This document shows, piece by piece, positions 45,456 through 56,925 of a stretch of DNA of 64,000 bases (position 1 is the first letter of the stretch; each line of letters starts with the position of its first letter). Source of the DNA: Zhengitettix transpicula (lineage: Eukaryota; Arthropoda; Insecta; Orthoptera; Tetrigidae); assembly GCA_037074705.1 (NCBI GenBank), contig CM073596.1, positions 20,046,501-20,110,500 of the forward strand, in the 5' to 3' direction. The position numbers and the translations under genes are program-made. The notes beneath the pieces were generated by a model. The model was not told the DNA's origin. It saw only the letters and a list, made by a program, of their open reading frames with translations, and searched no databases.

Positions 45456-47009
45456 GTTGTGTTCCTCTGTTTTTTCTTTTTGCATTGATTTCATTGTAAT
45501 CATTGTTCCGAGTTATTCGCCATTTACTTTTATGTATTTTATTATTTTTTCTGTGTAAATCATGTCTCATTCCAACACATTCTTACTGCTCGATATGGAA
45601 TATGAACTAATACTAATAGTATTCTTCATGAAGTCCGTTCATGTCCGATGTGGATCGCAACTTGCTCTCTCTCTTGCTCCTGGAAGCACAAAATAAAGCT
45701 CTGCAGTACTTTCAATGCTCTCCAGTCAGTTTCGGGTTGATGAATCAATTATGGGGCCACGGATACACGTTTTCCATAACACAGGTGCGGCAAGTTCACA
45801 AAACAAATATCGAGCAGTGCTCCGAGTCGGACAATGCAGAGCCAGGGCCTGATAAAGCTTTCACGCGGTCTGCATTTTGGCGAGAAGCAACATTCAAAAG
45901 CAGTACAAGCGCCATTACGAAACATTGTATGGCCATACAGACTCCTCACTAATGGACGAAGAAAAAAGTCAATGTCCTCTGTTTGTTTTCTGGAAATGAA
46001 CAGAATACTTATAAAAAAAAATAGTGCATGGTCCTCTGCAGACCAGTATTTATTTTCCCTCAATTATTAAGAAATGTGGACAAACTTTCAACTGGAGATA
46101 ATCGTTTTAGTTTCCAAACTTTATTTTTAAAAATCAAGTACTGTTTTTATGATCACTAAAAGTCATTTGCTTGTCGTTTTTCTACTAACATCGGTTGGAT
46201 ACCCTTTGATTATATCTTTTTATGAGTTTTACTTTGCAAGTGTTCTTAAAATGCCGATTTCTTCATTATTTTAATGAAACCTTCGTCAAAAGGGGAGTTG
46301 GTATGTCATACTAAATACCACGAGTAAATTATCATTATGTTTTTCTGTTTTACCAATCTCAGGACTTTTTTAAAAAATAAATTCATGTCAATTATTCAGA
46401 CCTTTTCAAAATTCAATATTTTATTCTGTACTCCAATCTATATGGTAAAAGTCATAATTATTTCAGTAAGTATATAATTTTGCACTTAAAGCAGCCCATC
46501 TTCCACAGTTAAATATCTAGCCCTAAAGCGTGTACTTAGGATAATGTGCTATATAAATTCAAGAACTTCGTGCAGAGAGCAATAAAGGAAATTAGGTACA
46601 GTCACAGTCTCATGTCAATTATTTTTCTCGTTGCTGATATTTGTAATAAATTCTAATAACATATTTAATACAAAGAATAATATTTTCATTGTAGACGTAA
46701 GTCTTTCTCAAGTGCGCAAAAAGGGGTGGAACATACAGGAATATTAATAACAAGCTTCCTTATGACATTAAATAATTAAGAAACATTCCAGTTGTATACA
46801 CTCGTGAGTTTAAAAATTTTACTGTGTACTTGTTATACACTGCGAATGGAAAGTTTTTGGAAAGTGTTATTAAATAAATTTGAAATATTTTAGAGTGTAA
46901 TTATAATAATATTTATGTACTCTAAAAATTTAATAGTGTGATACAGATTAAGTCCCGAATATGCTAAGGTAGCTTTAATAATTAATTATATACTAGGAGT
47001 TTATTAAAC
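45456..47009. other. Spacer, GC-richer at 45640-45960
   Basis: The more balanced stretch has open frames on both strands (forward 45641-45952, reverse 45749-46063) with no recognisable domain. The rest is AT-rich. It may be the relic of an unrecognised element. Confidence 0.35.
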
Positions 47010-47737
47010 ACCAGCCAGGCGTTGCCCGTGTAATATTAATATAAACCCGAAAAAGTATTTAATTTTATATTAATCTTTAGTCCAGAATTGATTTAACCTA
47101 AATCTATATGCTCCTAGTTCCGTACATACTTTCGACCGATATTGTATTAATTGATAAAATACATGGAATTTTATTGCATCAATCCCAACAAACATACCTT
47201 CGAATTTCTTCTTAAATATACTCCTCGAGTATTGCAGGATATAATTGGACCCCAGTATTCAGACATTACGAATGATTAAATTGATGAAATTGTTAGTTAG
47301 ATTCACAATGTAAACAAATGGTCGCCATATTGGAGTCACTAATATAGCACGAAAATTAACTTACATTTTCCACAAGTAAAGTATTTCGTATTGTTTTTTT
47401 TATTATTATCATTTTATGGAGCATTTCTGGATAAAATTATACTTTTTATTCAATCAAAATATTTATGCTTTATTTCATTATGGAAATATGAACTATTTTC
47501 TTTGTTCGTCGCGTAGTAACGTCTCACACTCGTGACGTCATTGTCTATTGACGCGCAGTAATTTAACACTCAATGATCCGGTTTTTTAATTGTAATTCTT
47601 TCCACATTTATGTTAGGGGTTTCTCAACCCCACAGTACCGTTTCTCGTGTTTTGAAGAATATGTGTACAAATTTTTGCTGCAATCTGTCTACGCGTTTAA
47701 ATTTATATACAAATTAACGTAAATACATACATAATAA
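47010..47737 (-). mobile_element. Helitron-like non-autonomous element, family H1, copy 3
   Basis: The reverse-strand body matches the other H1 copies (AAATTTAAACGCGTAGACAG near 47700). The 3' terminal segment is eroded (CCAGCCAGGCGTTGCCCG instead of the full end). At 47738 a forward H1 start (TCTGCATAATAAAAAATTAT) follows at once but diverges within about 40 bp, so a second, truncated copy abuts in opposite orientation. Confidence 0.72.
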
Positions 47738-47777
47738 TCTGCATAATAAAAAATTATGTATATATGTATGTAAATTA

Positions 47778-49094
47778 TTTTAAGTATACTGTAAAATGTA
47801 AGACACTTACCACGCTACTTCTGAGGGTCTTCTGAAAATGAATTTATTCTATTCTTCTTCTTCTTCTGAATGAGTCTCATCCAGTTCGATGCTTTTCTCT
47901 GAACTGTACTATATATTTTTCGTTATTAGTTACGCTCCATACCCATTTTATTTTTTACATTGTTCTCCATCATTTAATTTCTTACAAAACTTTAATAGAT
48001 ATATTGGGGAAATATGAAAGATAGAGACCACTCCATGACAATCTTTTACGATGTTACATGTTTTAAATAATAATAATAATATGAGAATCAACAGCAGTAA
48101 GTTTATTTTACGCCACAGTGGAAAATAAGTTTCTTTCTGGAAGTCACAACTGAGCTCTTTCATTTAGATTTCCGCTGCAGGTTATCGTTATTTGTTACTA
48201 AAAATATATCTAGTAGAGTTTCCAAGTTTCATTAAAAAATAATAAAGAAAAAAAGAAAAGTCATCGGTTATCGATGATCACTTGAGATTTCTGAACGCAA
48301 TCGTCGGTACCTCGGAGGCATGACGGTTGGTCCTCTGTACGCCCGTGTCTGAATAACAATTTTCCGAACCAACGGATTGGAAGAGCAAGGACGCCTTGAT
48401 CTGATCTAGCAACCACCAACCACGGACCTAAGGGTTTCGTTTTGAAGTTAGGCAAGGTCGATGGAGCATGCTAGTGGCGGGACTTGCGAAAGATTGAACT
48501 GAAATAGAAACTTACGAAAAACATGTCTTTGAGGATTTTGTGGGCCAAGAAGAATGAAGCACTTAACTTTTACGCACAAAAAAACTTGATGTGCTTGTAA
48601 CTCCTGAAAATTCTGTCATGTAAGCCAAGTTTTCCACGAGTTTAAAAACTCATGTTCGTTGAATGTGGTTCGAATATAACGATAGATGCGTTAATTTTTC
48701 GGGTCTGCCTCAAGTCATATGTGATTTGCATCAAGAAAATATCATTCATTCCTCATCGTTTCCTAAATATAATTTTTCAGTGTTATTCTTCACGCGTTGG
48801 TTCTCTCTTGTGCTCTAGAAATCAACACCTTCTGTACAGTCTCCTCCAAACAGATTTTCGGAGAATACACCAAGAACTCAAGGCCAAAAAAACTGTGCAG
48901 TGGGTTTAATTTTTATAATTTTGATAAGACAGTTTTCTCCAAACATTATATATTTCTTATGTATGTATAGACATAATACATAGATCCTCACTAGACACAA
49001 TGCTTTCATAATGTATAAATCGCTTAAGTTGTTCTACGTAATGATTAAATGGTAACAGTAAATAAATATAAAATCGTTGAAGTTAATTATATGT
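47778..49094. other. Spacer with a GC-richer island at 48260-48500
   Basis: The island carries a 64-codon reverse frame (48261-48455) including GPWLVVARSDQGVLALPIRW. I cannot assign it and it may be chance. A small TTC-rich run lies at 47850-47870. Nothing else is seen. Confidence 0.35.
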
Positions 49095-50072
49095 TGTAGA
49101 GATCAACAATTTGTAATTATATTTATATTTTTATTTAATATTATTATCGGCGTAATTATTAAGGCTAGAGCATTGTTTGACGCAAGAATGCAGACACTTA
49201 AAATGTTTCTTCACTATTATTGTCGACGTAATTATTGAAGCCAGAGCATTGTTTGACCCAAAGAATGCAGAGACTGAAAATGTTGCTAAGCTATTATTGT
49301 CGAAAAAGCGTATGTAATACGTACAGAACTTTGGCGGCAACAATGTGTGTTTTGGGAGCCTTGAGCAGAGTATTCTTGGGAGCACAAACGTTAATGTTCG
49401 TAAAGAAGTCGGTCTTGGTGACTTTAACCAATGATATAGTGAATATTGGAGACCAGCCGAGGACTAACTAATTAGTAATTCAGCAAAGTCTAAGCTGAAA
49501 AATCACATTTGGCATTAACGTGCCACAGAAAAACTGTGACAGTAAGCAGGAAGACGTAAAGTTCGTGAACAGTTGTTGTTAGAGAGGCGCCGGAATTTTG
49601 TAACAGGAAACGATATGGCAATCAGTGTTAATTAAATATTTTCTTTAAAAATAGAATAACTATGGACTGCACAATACAGTAGTAGAACAGCTCTAAATAA
49701 AATAGTATGTAGAAACTTTATTTTGTAAACCTTTATGTAAGTATAATATACAGATTTGTCTAGTTCTTTTGTTAGATTCTTTTAAACAATTTTTTTATTG
49801 TAAATTGTTTTACTTCTTTTGCAACTTCTGGTGCTAATATCAAATCATTATAATTTATTAGACGCTCTGTAAGCGGCCCTGAAGTTTTGGATCTCATTGA
49901 AGCTGAGACATTTGTTAAAAACATAAATATGTACAAAGAATAAAAGTAAATCGAAACTGGAGTAAATAATTTTTTGATATCTTTAAAAAATATTTTTGTT
50001 CAATTTCCTGTTCATTTTCTTCATTTATAAAAATTTATTGAATGCCACGTAATTTGGCCATAATTTTGGTGA
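49095..50072 (+). mobile_element. LTR-like element, family L (subtype B), copy 7
   Basis: It starts TGTAGAGATC (49095). Internal subtype B landmarks are GAGCATTGTTTGAC and GGCCCTGAAGTTTTGGATC (49876-49894). The terminal motif GCCACGTAATTTGGCCATAA (50044-50063) matches that of copy 5. The 3' end merges with copy 6, which lies in opposite orientation, so the junction near 50067-50080 is uncertain. No coding sequence. Confidence 0.68.
49141..49293 (+). repeat. 76-bp tandem duplication inside LTR-like copy 7
   Basis: TTATTATCGGCGTAATTATT at 49141 recurs as TTATTGTCGACGTAATTATT at 49217. The duplicated unit includes the AGAGCATTGTTTGAC block. A third start (TTATTGTCGA) follows at 49294. Confidence 0.9.
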
Positions 50073-51119
50073 TTTTTAATGAAAGACAATTAAATTAAAA
50101 GCAATGCCTCACGTTAGAGCAACAATTTGTGGTATTTCGCATTTTCATTACAATTATTCAATTTACTTCACAAAGAAAGCCACACGTTGAAGGACAATTT
50201 ATAGTATCCTACGTCAAATAAATAATTCAAAATCAATTAAAACAAACAATTAACATTTATTAACTGCAAACAATTATAATTTACACAAGTTATTTAGGCA
50301 AATAAATTTCAATTTACATTATCAATTAATCTTTTACAATAAAATTACCATTTCTCAGGGTCGTTTACTGGGACTTTTATAAAGAAATACTTGTTAACAA
50401 TTAAATTTTTTCAAGCTATCATGGACTTGAATCATCGTTATATTATAATATTGCAAAAACATAAAATATGAACTTTAAATCAGAATGAAATTCGAAATCT
50501 GACGATAATATCAGTTTACTGTTAGTAATTCTGTGGAATTTTACCTTACTGTCTCTGGTACTCGAGGAATTGTCTCGTTCGTACTCACACACTTGTTGCA
50601 CTTTATAGACGGGCGATTTTATCCACTGACTCCAACCAACACTTTTTGTTTTGCAATAGTTGGTTCACTGTTTATTTAAGAAGTCCTATTTGCTCGTTCC
50701 GAAGATTGTTAACTGCTGGATGCAGTTACCTGGGCTTCCAAAATTGAAGAAATGTTCTGAATCGAGAATACAATAATTCAGCCTCAACACACTAAATATT
50801 TAGCGTTGAATGTTACGTAGTTATCTCACAGACTGCAAGTTATAAAAATGTTCTAACTGTTTTAGCTGTTGTTACACGTATCCTGGCACTTTCTGGATTT
50901 AATCTTTTCGTCTGTCCACTGCTATATTTCCACGAAGATTTTACTGGAGCTCGCCTCCCCACAGACTCTGCTCTGCGCGTCTAGCGAACCAATCTCTACA
51001 ATACCCACAAACATTGCATTCTTGCCACATTCTTGTGTACGACTTGTGTGTTTTATTCCGCTAACATTGCGAGTTAAAATCTTTGTTAATTAATTAATTA
51101 TTTTCTATTAATTACCACA
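50067..51119 (-). mobile_element. LTR-like element, family L, copy 6
   Basis: Reverse-strand start TGTGGTAATTAATAGAAAAT (51119 downwards). Conserved blocks at 50354-50372 and 50491-50504. Two primer-site-like motifs in tandem (50106-50125 and 50179-50197), as in copy 3. The other end is blurred by copy 7. The start abuts copy 5 across a 16-bp AT tract, so the two are head-to-head. Confidence 0.78.
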
Positions 51120-51135
51120 ATATATATATATATAT

Positions 51136-52019
51136 TGTACAGATTACCAATACGTAAGGAAATGTTCTTTTACATTTTTTTCTTTAATTATTGACAGTGT
51201 ACTCTTTGAGGTTGAGCATTGTAATGAACAGCATTGTTTGGCGCGAGAATGCAGACTACAATGGTTGTTAGGAATAGTTGTCGGTAAAGCGTATAAAAGA
51301 CGCTAAGAACTTTTATCAGAAAACGATCAGAAAACAGTGTGTGTTTGGAGGGTCTGACGAGAGGAGTCAGAGATTGAGCAGATTGACGCTACTGAAGTAC
51401 AACACGCTAACATTTTGTTGTGTCGAAGTAAAGTTGAGGAGAAATATATTGCAAGCTACGTGATTCGATGTAATTTAAATTGCGTAGCAGTCAACAGTGT
51501 TCGCTGCCATAATTAGCAAAGTTTTAAGTCGGTAAAAACAGTGTTCTATACAAATTAAAATAATCCCGAGTGCAGAAACAGGTACCAGACAGCTCTAAAT
51601 AAAAATTGTACGTAAAAAAACTGTAAACGTTTATACAAATATAAACCGTCAGATTTCTATAATTTTTGTTGTTGTTAGAGTATTTGTATGAACTTTTGTT
51701 ACTGTAAATTAAGTTTTTTTTTTTTTTTGCTTTTGTAACTTGGTGAAAATAGCAAATCACTGCCTGTATTAGAGGCCCTATAAGGGGCCCTGAAATTTAG
51801 ATCCTCATGAAAGCTGAGGCATTTACTTAAAACATACAATGTAAAGTCAACGTAAACCATAACTGCGTATTAAATAATCTTTCTTATCTCTTTAAAAAAA
51901 AATTGGTTTAATTTCAACGTAAACTTCCATTTTTTCCTTCTAATTAAAAGTGTATACCACATAATTTGGCATTATAATGTGGTGCTAATCTTCATTTGTT
52001 TCCTTTTATATTTTGTATA

Positions 52020-52023
<4 letters not shown>
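51136..52023 (+). mobile_element. LTR-like element, family L (subtype B), copy 5
   Basis: It starts TGTACAGATTACC after an AT tract. It shares subtype B blocks with copies 4 and 7 (GCATTGTTTGGCGCGAGAAT at 51230-51249, GGGGCCCTGAAATTTAGATC at 51784-51803). A TATAAAAG-like box occurs near 51290. The primer-site-like motif is at 51967-51985, after an ACCACA. The 3' end lies in or next to the TA tract at 52025-52060 and lacks a clear CA. Confidence 0.72.

Positions 52024-52060
<37 letters not shown>
52024..52060. repeat. TA dinucleotide tract
   Basis: About 18 TA units at the 3' boundary of LTR-like copy 5. Confidence 0.9.
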
Positions 52061-52065
<5 letters not shown>

Positions 52066-52839
52066 TTACATAATATACGAGTTACATAAAAATAAATATC
52101 TGATGCAATTATTGCTGTTTCATGCTGAATGTAATACGAAAATCGGCAATATTTGATGCTTCAACAAACGGCGCCAGATGCTCCGAAAAGGATTTACAGA
52201 GGAAACTGTTCGTTCTAATTGCTGCAATTAAAGGCTTTATTCAGTGTCCTCGAGTCATTACGGACCCAAAATCAAACCAGCATCCGCCTCAATCTATTGT
52301 ACGTGGAAAGATTCGACTTACCGTGTTGCCCCTATTAGGAGTCTAGAACTGAATACCTCGTGGAAGCCCAAAATATCAACCCTAAATTAAGATTCCTATA
52401 TTATTTGTTAGGTGTCTGAAATGTTATACATACTGGTGTATATAACAGTTCTGCGAATAAAAATCTCAATACTGAACGTATTTCTCCTTCGCTTTACTAT
52501 CTTTACATTTTATTTCAAGTCAGGGTCGCCTTCAACTATCAAACTTTTATTAATTTAAATTTGAACCTCATCTAAAGTAATATAAAATGCATTACACGTT
52601 TTAACATATTCGAAAGCGTATTTCCCGTGTGTTTCTGTCACGTTTGGTCGTAATTTCGTATTTAAACATTACATACCATACTAAAATCCTTCAATAAATG
52701 TGCGGTAAAACTGTGATTTCCAATTTCGGGTTCATATAATATAAGACGATGAACTCCGAACTTTTCCCAGTTTTTTTTTTGTATGTAGTCAACTTCCCAT
52801 CAGGCCCAAAACCGCAAGTCTTTGTCGCGTTCAATATTC
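52061..52839. other. Spacer
   Basis: A 74-codon forward frame (52122-52346) has no domain. Otherwise AT-rich and featureless. Confidence 0.4.
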
Positions 52840-53110
52840 CGTAATTGCCGCTCCGGCGTACAACGCCCGATAACGCTGGATTGACCGTTATTAATTTCTG
52901 AAAATCCCGAGAGACGCTCGATGGATTAGCAACACAGGCGCGACCGACCTTATTTAGAACTGAGAGGCCAATTAATTAACCAAGCGACCCTATCTGGAGC
53001 CTCAAGGTAATTCTCGATTACAAGGGCTTCTCCGCGTCCCTTCGCCCTTTGTAGCATCCACTGGCTCTTTTCAGCTCATCTGCAGCGATCGAGTCATAAC
53101 ATTTTGCACA
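52840..53110. other. GC-richer single-copy-looking island with TAAT motifs
   Basis: Balanced composition, CpG-containing, with ATTAATTAACCAAGCG and GGTAATTCTCGATTAC-type homeodomain cores. It is not repeated in the window and has no open frame of note. Possible conserved non-coding element. Confidence 0.35.
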
Positions 53111-53151
53111 AATGCATTTCCCTTATTATTTCTTATTTAAGTCGTATTTAA

Positions 53152-54892
53152 CTAGCAGTGTGCCCGGCGATGCCCGAGTTATCATTTATATAAACCCGAA
53201 AAAAAAAATTATTTTGATATTAGTGTTTAGTCAAGAAGTGACAACCTAAGTCTAACCATTCCTAGTTGCGTACACACTTTCGACAGATAGTCGAGCCTTT
53301 AATTGAACAGCTATAAAATAGATTGAATTTTATTGCATCAATCTCGACTAACATACCTTCGAATTTCTTCTTAAATATACTCCTTGAGTATTGCAGTACA
53401 TATTTGTCCCTCAGTCTTCTGACATTACGAAAGATTAAATTGATGAAATTCTTAGCTATATTCACAATGCAAACTTATTGTCGCCATATTGGACTTAACT
53501 AATATGGCACGAAAATTAACTTACATTTTCCGCAAAGATCGCCAAGTATTTCGTAGTGTTTTTTATTATCAATCTATGGAGTATTGCTGGATAAAATTAT
53601 TATTTTTATTCAATCAAAAGATTTCTGTTTTATTTCATTACGAAAAAAGGAACTATTTACTTTGTTGTGCAGTATCGTCATGTAGTCACGTCTCTCTCGC
53701 GTGTGTTGTGACGTGTTGATTTATTGACGCGTAGTAATTTAACACAAAATTATCACGTTTTACAATTTTAATTCTTTGTGCTACAGGTTCCTTACCCCCT
53801 ATAGTACCGTTTCTTGTCGTTTGAAAAATATGTGCACCAATTTTTGGTGCAATCTGTCCACGCGTTTAAATATGTATAGAGATTAACGAATATATATTGT
53901 AATAATCAACAATTAGGGTTAATTGTATTTTTGCCCACTTTGTTGTAGCCAATTATGTAATAATAAAAAATGATAGGCTTTATTTAAATAAAATAAAATA
54001 TGATTTAAAAAACAAAATTTATTTATTAATTTGTGGCTTCTAAAATTTACAAACACTTACAATAAAATGAAAATCTCTTAATATCTCAGGGTCATTACTG
54101 GGTTTGATGATTTACAGTGAAAATTATTCAATGATCTTATTAACAATACAGTTTAAAATTTACTTCAAAATAATGTGCTGATAAATGAAAGAAAAGCTAC
54201 AAGAAAAACGAACGAAATCTGACTTTACCCTTTTAGTTAGCGTTTACAGATTTTATTAAGGTTTTGGTTACTTACGTATTGTTCCGCTGGTACCAGCATT
54301 CTTTTAGCGCTTCAAAAGTACACTATATTGCAAAATTTTTACACATTTCTCACCGATTCTACACTTATGAAGTTGAAATCCGATTATTAGGCTCCCAGGA
54401 ACTCGGATGATCCTCCTAATTGGTCAGCTATCTGATGGTTTTTTCCTCAGCACGAAAATGTTCAAGTTCTTTATAATGAAGCAAACCCTTGCTTCCGTTG
54501 GCTAATTGTTAGCATATCTACTCGGTCCAACTAACGGCTTGCTTACAGGGATCTTATGAGTTGCAGATTTTAGCCTTTTACCGCATTACTTATCGGTTTG
54601 GTTTGAAAACTTCTAAGTAGCTTGGTGAAGATTTACTTTTAAAATGTCTCTCCTTTCGTGGCTGACCGTAGACGTCGACTTTTTACAATGTCTCTCCTAT
54701 CGTGGTAGACTGAAGACTGCCAACTAACTATGCTTTTGCGCGTGTAATCCATTCCGAACCCTCAATAATAGTAACAGAGCTCGCCGGTCATTGTTATAAT
54801 TCAAACTGTTCGCCAACAATTCAAATTATTTAAAAACAATTAATGGCTTAATTAATTGACATTACAATATACATTATTTTTTATTATACAGA
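53152..54892 (-). mobile_element. Helitron-like non-autonomous element, family H1, copy 4, split by an LTR-like insertion
   Basis: The 3' end on the reverse strand is at 53152 (CTAG at 53152-53155, then a GTGTGCCCGGCGATGCCCG-type GC-rich segment), preceded by A. The H1 body runs to 53897. Its 5' terminal part resumes at 54867 (ACATTATTTTTTATTATA) and ends about 54892. The interruption is exactly the LTR-like element at 53898-54866, with ATAT on both sides. Removing it restores the normal H1 5' end, so the Helitron was there first. Confidence 0.8.
53898..54866 (-). mobile_element. LTR-like element, family L, copy 9, nested
   Basis: Reverse-strand start TGTAATGTCAATTAATTAAG (54866 downwards) and end TTGATTATTACA (53898). 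ATAT target duplication at 53894-53897 and 54867-54870. Conserved blocks GTCAGATTTCGTTCG (54208-54222) and AAACCCAGTAATGACCCTGA (54085-54104). Primer-site-like motif at 53933-53952 (TGGCTACAACAAAGTGGGC on the reverse strand). It is 969 bp long with no coding sequence. The nested position proves it moved as a unit with exactly these ends. Confidence 0.87.
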
Positions 54893-55047
54893 GTTAATGT
54901 AATTTAATATAAAATATATATTATAAATATTGGAAAGTTAATGTCGGAATGACTTCTTAAAATATATACAATGTCTGAGTTGAAATCTACTTTAACTATA
55001 GAGAAGAGAGAAGGGAACAAATACAAGAAAATTCCCCGAGTGCTGTG

Positions 55048-55049
<2 letters not shown>
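54893..55049. other. AT-rich spacer
   Basis: No recognisable feature. Confidence 0.4.

Positions 55050-55092
<43 letters not shown>
55050..55092. repeat. TA dinucleotide tract
   Basis: About 21 TA units, the longest in the window. No LTR-like element is attached. Confidence 0.95.
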
Positions 55093-55094
<2 letters not shown>

Positions 55095-56581
55095 CAGAGA
55101 GAAAGAAAACTAGGGTTCAATGCGAGAGTTTCTATTCAGCGACAACAAAAATGCAGCTCTAACGTATTGAATGAAGGCTTCACTTCCACGGCAAGCCTTT
55201 ACATTCAATATTCGGGGAACAGGTGCGGGTTTCATATGTCGCTGCCTTTTTTTCTCTCATTCTTCCCTCGATATAAATATGCGCATTGAGATAAACTCAC
55301 GTTTCTTTTACAACTGCAACACTCAACAACATAATTATGAAGCGATATTTAGCAAATATAAGTACGTATATCTTTGAATATATTGAAATGTTACCTTATT
55401 GTTCTGCTAACGTGTTCAGGAATTATTGCGTTCCTACAGTCGAGGCAAACGAAGTTACTCACTAACTGGTTTCAAGCCACGTGGAAACGTCAAAGTATAT
55501 CCTCTTTCAGTAGGGAGTTTTATGCGGTTTTCCGCTCGTGCGAAATTTTTCTGTACAAATATACATTGTAGTTTTTCCAATTTACCCGTGAGTTGTCAAA
55601 TGGCACACATGTAGAAATATCCTACCTGTTACAGAACGCAATGTAAGAAAATTACATCGAGTAAATCCCGGGGACAAACCCAGACTGCGACATTCGTTTA
55701 CGACTATCACTGCAATGGTCAGGAATATATTTCTGCGTTTCTGTTAGGCTCTGTGACAGTTACAAATAACAACATAAAAATGTATGCATTTTTTTTTGTA
55801 AATATGCATCAATATAATGATAGCTACGTTAAGTTTTCAATAATTTTCTTTAAGACTGCTTACTTGAAACTTATTCAGCCAGAATATTTTCAGTTACCGT
55901 TACTTCAGAGAAACACTCAGTACTCAGATTCAACCAGGACGCGTCGAATGAGAAACTTGGCCACTTGTCGTCGGCTTGTCTCGGCTGTTGATCCTCTCTC
56001 GCCGACGGCTATTCAGAGAATCTCCTCGAACACCCTCGTGGCTCTTTTATCGACTCACTTGGTCGATCTTCCCGAACCTCGAAAATCCATTGGTCCAGGA
56101 AGAATATTTTTATATTCGGGAAGTACTTTGTCTCTAACCGCTTCCGTTTCCACCAACCGCAAATTCTACAACGTTCACCGAACCGGAATTTTTATGAACT
56201 AATTTGTCCACGAGCTCCGCCGAAAATTCCACAACTTAAATACACGTAACAGGGGCACCATTGAAGACACGCCCAAACTTGTCAACCCTTCCTAATATTT
56301 TTAATAAAATAAAATATAAACATTGCTGAGTTTACATCTGCGTGTTGAGAGCGTAATTTATGACGTAATGGACTTTCCTACGGACGTTAGGCTAAAACCA
56401 TACTCTTGGTGTTTTCAAACTTTCAAAAATGTATAGTGTCTAACTCGTTAGGTTTTAGTGTTTTTATAAGCAAAATAATAAAATTAAAATTAATTTATTT
56501 TTCGTTGTTTTTAGAACCAACGAGCAGCAGTAAATTATGCCTAGTTCGGATAAAAGGTCTTGGATAATGTTTACTTTTCTT
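55093..56581. other. Spacer with a GC-richer island at 55920-56280
   Basis: The island lies in the second half of a 149-codon forward frame (55753-56202) whose product shows no domain, signal peptide or repeat. The first half of that frame is AT-rich and phenylalanine-rich, as chance frames in such DNA are. I do not call it a gene. Confidence 0.35.
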
Positions 56582-56925
56582 TTAGAGTAACAGGCTACAT
56601 GAGGGTGATCCACATAGTGGCAACTCCCCTTTAATAGCATAGAAGGGATTTGAAAGGGGGGATTCGGAAGGGTAGAGGAAGGTATCCAAGGGTTAATAAG
56701 GGCCTCCGACATTTGCATAAAAGTTATGCAGCACAAACCCTAGAAAACCTACATCAGGTAGGTTGGGCATTGGGAACTTGTCCCACGCATTTCCGATTGC
56801 GGAAAAGGGCTTTTCTGTGAGGAAACAGTATTCCCTTCTCCGTTCCTGGACCGGTTTAGGAGGCAGCTGGCCGACTGTTCCAATGAGAACAATCAACAAC
56901 TCTTACCTGGCATTCGCCTGTTTGA
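56582..56925 (+). repeat. Dispersed repeat R3, copy c
   Basis: Matches 34097-34556: CAGGCTACATGAGGGT start, GGGATTTGAAAGGGGGGATT, ACTTGTCCCACGC and GGAGGCAGCTGGCCGACTG. The right end jumps from the ACTCTTACC block back to a TGGCATTCGCCTG block, so it is internally rearranged. Confidence 0.72.

Noticed and set aside
45641..46070. Overlapping 103- and 104-codon frames on opposite strands
   Set aside because: Neither shows a domain. Overlap on both strands in a GC-richer patch is common by chance.
48261..48455. Reverse frame with GPWLVVARSDQG as a protein fragment
   Set aside because: It reads like coding sequence but is short, lacks flanking homology that I can recognise and has no repeat partner. 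Left as unassigned spacer.
55753..56202. Longest forward open frame (149 codons) as a host gene
   Set aside because: No domain, AT-rich first half of low complexity, no splice or start context that decides it, and abrupt composition change inside the frame.
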